DNA of 7,363 bases from an uncultured Porphyromonadaceae bacterium (GTDB taxonomy: Bacteria > Bacteroidota > Bacteroidia > Bacteroidales > Muribaculaceae). The DNA is taken from the NCBI GenBank assembly GCA_947175225.1, contig CAMWLX010000172.1, positions 1 through 7,363 on the forward strand, in the 5' to 3' direction. Below the pieces are notes generated by a model. The model was not told the origin of the DNA and searched no databases. It was given only the letters and a program-made list of their open reading frames with translations. Position 1 is the stretch's first letter, and each line of letters starts with the position of its first letter. A program made the translations under genes and the position numbers. Positions 6,188 to 7,363 of this stretch are shown here, one piece after another.

Positions 6188-6946
6188 TTAATCGCCTCCC
6201 GCTTTAAGTGATGTAAGTAGAGTGAATTTATTCATCTTAATGGTCTGGAGGTTGTCCATTACCATGTGGACGATGTCGAACGCTGTGTTTTGGTCAGCTT
6301 TGAGGGCTACGCCCGATCCGTCTTTGATAGCTCCTGCGAGGTTTTCATTTTCGGTCTGGCGCATGGCTTTCATCCACATCTGGAATTCATCCGGACGGCT
6401 GTCATCCTGGTTCCATTCTACAGGTATGCCTGTGACATGCTTTGGATTGTCATCGTCTCCCTGAAGCCATTTGTCCATCTTTGAGGTGCCTTCCGGCTGC
6501 ACTGCCAGGTCGAGGAATTCTCCCATCTGTGCGAGGGGTACTCCAAACGAGCCAAGCTTGCTGAATGCCATCTTCTGCTGAGGGGTGAAGCTCAGTTTGT
6601 TCTTATGCGACTCATTGTAGATTTCGGTCACTTTGTCGAGCAACGCAATTTTCATCTTTTCATTTGACCATTTGTTAGATGTGTCGTTGTTCATTGTGAG
6701 CCATACTTTTCCTTCTGTCACTCTTCCCTGCGCATCTCTTTTTGCATCCGGGCTGACAAGGATCTGAACAAAGTTGGTCTCCTGCACTTTTTCTTCTGAT
6801 ACAGAAGCAGGAGTGATCACCTGTGTCGGTTCCTTCTGAAGGAAGGTTGAAGTCAACATGAAGAAGGTAAGCAGCAGCACCGTCACGTCACTCATCGCCG
6901 TCATGTCGATGAATGTACTTTTCTTTGCTATTTTTACTCTTCCCAT
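6188..6946 (-). CDS. exbD: ExbD/TolR-family protein, first copy
   Basis: A 252-residue ExbD-type subunit, diverged from the copy that follows. The short basic start MGRVKIAKKS leads to FIDMTAMSDVTVLLLTFFML (12-31), one membrane helix in which Asp20 matches the essential proton-carrying aspartate. The usual proline of the TPxxD motif is alanine here (TAMSD), as I recall in the equivalent copy of other Bacteroidales. The periplasmic part is long: a beta-like stretch NFVQILVSPDAK (58-69), a middle part with KMAFSKLGSFGVPLAQMGEFLD (125-146) and an acidic, tryptophan-containing region (151-200) with no counterpart in E. coli ExbD. The end (FDIVHMVMDNLQTIKMNKFTLLT, 223-245) corresponds to the conserved C-terminal strand-helix. 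Two unlike ExbD copies beside one ExbB suggest a heteromeric ExbD pair in the motor (inference). The gene starts 58 bases after exbB. Confidence 0.92.
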   Translation of the reverse strand: MGRVKIAKKSTFIDMTAMSDVTVLLLTFFMLTSTFLQKEPTQVITPASVSEEKVQETNFVQILVSPDAKRDAQGRVTEGKVWLTMNNDTSNKWSNEKMKIALLDKVTEIYNESHKNKLSFTPQQKMAFSKLGSFGVPLAQMGEFLDLAVQPEGTSKMDKWLQGDDDNPKHVTGIPVEWNQDDSRPDEFQMWMKAMRQTENENLAGAIKDGSGVALKADQNTAFDIVHMVMDNLQTIKMNKFTLLTSLKAGGD

Positions 6947-7004
6947 ATTAGCTAATGACTTAATACGTTGTTAATGTTTCCTTGCCTTAATCCAGGATCG
7001 AGGA

Positions 7005-7363
7005 TTAGTGGGTAGCGGCAAATGTAGCTACGATAGAGAAACCGATTTCGTCAATAGCGTAGGAAAGGTTGTCGATCTTGTTGGTGAAGAAGTTGTAAGA
7101 GATAACTGCGAATGCACCGGTTGCGATACCGAAGGCAGTGTTCACAAGTGCCTCAGAAATACCGGTTGACAACTCAGTTGAGTCAGGAGAACCTGAATTT
7201 GCAAGAGCCTGGAATGATTTGATCATACCCATTACAGTACCGAGAAGACCTACGAGAGTACCGAGAGTGGTAAGAGTAGCGATGATGGGGAGGTTCTGTG
7301 AGAGTGAGGGCATCTCGAGAGCTGTAGCCTCTTCTACCTCGTTGCGGAGGGTAGTAAGTTTCT
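7005..7363 (-). CDS. exbB: MotA/TolQ/ExbB proton channel protein, C-terminal part (cut by the window edge)
   Basis: The frame is open to the right edge and 118 complete codons are visible, from KLTTLRNEVEEA onward, so the true start is outside the window; the ATG at 7313 is internal. The fragment holds the last two membrane helices of the ExbB/TolQ channel: NLPIIATLTTLGTLVGLLG (with GTVMG after it) and GISEALVNTAFGIATGAFAV followed by ISYNFF. The threonine of GTVMG (codon 7236-7238), the glutamate of ISEAL (7152-7154) and the threonine of NTAFG (7137-7139) match polar residues lining the proton path in E. coli ExbB. The C-terminal tail ending in FAATH is short and helical. It forms the channel pentamer with ExbD inside it in the inner membrane. 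It is followed by two exbD genes and tonB on the same strand, with a small possible hairpin at its stop codon. Confidence 0.93.
   Translation of the reverse strand, partial: KLTTLRNEVEEATALEMPSLSQNLPIIATLTTLGTLVGLLGTVMGMIKSFQALANSGSPDSTELSTGISEALVNTAFGIATGAFAVISYNFFTNKIDNLSYAIDEIGFSIVATFAATH

Noticed and set aside
6190..6199. A Shine-Dalgarno site (GGGAGG) before the second exbD
   Set aside because: The bases encode the Gly-Gly end of the preceding ExbD, and Bacteroidetes translation rarely depends on this pairing.
6222..6484. Two overlapping plus-strand frames opposite the first exbD
   Set aside because: They are antisense shadows of the conserved ExbD sequence.
7005..7313. Treating the ATG at 7313 as the start of the exbB-like gene
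   Set aside because: The frame stays open to the window edge with sensible residues (KLTTLRNEVEEA), and an ExbB protein needs an earlier membrane helix, so this methionine is internal.
1..7363. CRISPR array, tRNA, insertion sequence or phage genes
   Set aside because: No spaced direct repeats, cloverleaf sequence, transposase motif or integrase motif was seen.

Overview
The window looks like chromosome of an anaerobic Bacteroidales bacterium (Bacteroides/Prevotella/Muribaculaceae relatives; I cannot fix the genus). The reasons are the protein styles (a Bacteroidetes-type TonB with a short conserved cytoplasmic N-terminus, two tandem divergent ExbD proteins, a PstS-like lipoprotein and a TPR protein in one cluster), the A-rich rather than Shine-Dalgarno leaders, and promoters that match the Bacteroidetes primary sigma consensus (TTTG, 20 bases, TAnnTTTG). 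Every gene I can support lies on the minus strand, so the cluster reads from right to left. I see no tRNA, rRNA, CRISPR array, insertion sequence or phage gene.

Region 1 (7363 down to 4521) is the energy-transduction operon: the 3' part of an exbB/tolQ-type proton channel gene cut by the right edge, two exbD genes and tonB. Gaps are 58, 2 and 33 bases. It closes with a strong intrinsic terminator 17 bases after tonB. Together these proteins would use the proton gradient across the inner membrane to power TonB-dependent outer-membrane receptors, which Bacteroidales use widely for glycan, vitamin and metal uptake.

Region 2 (4396 down to 2005) holds a small two-helix membrane protein, a PstS-family substrate-binding lipoprotein and a multi-helix membrane protein of the heparan-alpha-glucosaminide N-acetyltransferase-like / DUF5009 type. 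The last two overlap by four bases (ATGA) and so are probably translationally coupled. There is no pstC, pstA or pstB in the window. I found no convincing promoter for this block, so it may depend on read-through or on an atypical promoter.

Region 3 (1948 down to 124) is a secreted tetratricopeptide-repeat protein with its own near-perfect promoter, a leader of about 80 bases and a strong terminator. To its left (1-123) is AT-rich DNA with a second good promoter match pointing out of the window, probably for the next minus-strand gene. No gene-free stretch exceeds about 190 bases.

Most of this is a well-known Bacteroidetes arrangement. The less ordinary points are the acyltransferase-like gene coupled to the PstS-like gene inside a TonB neighbourhood, and the long, unlike periplasmic insertions in the two ExbD proteins. 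I do not see clear evidence of a wholly new system.
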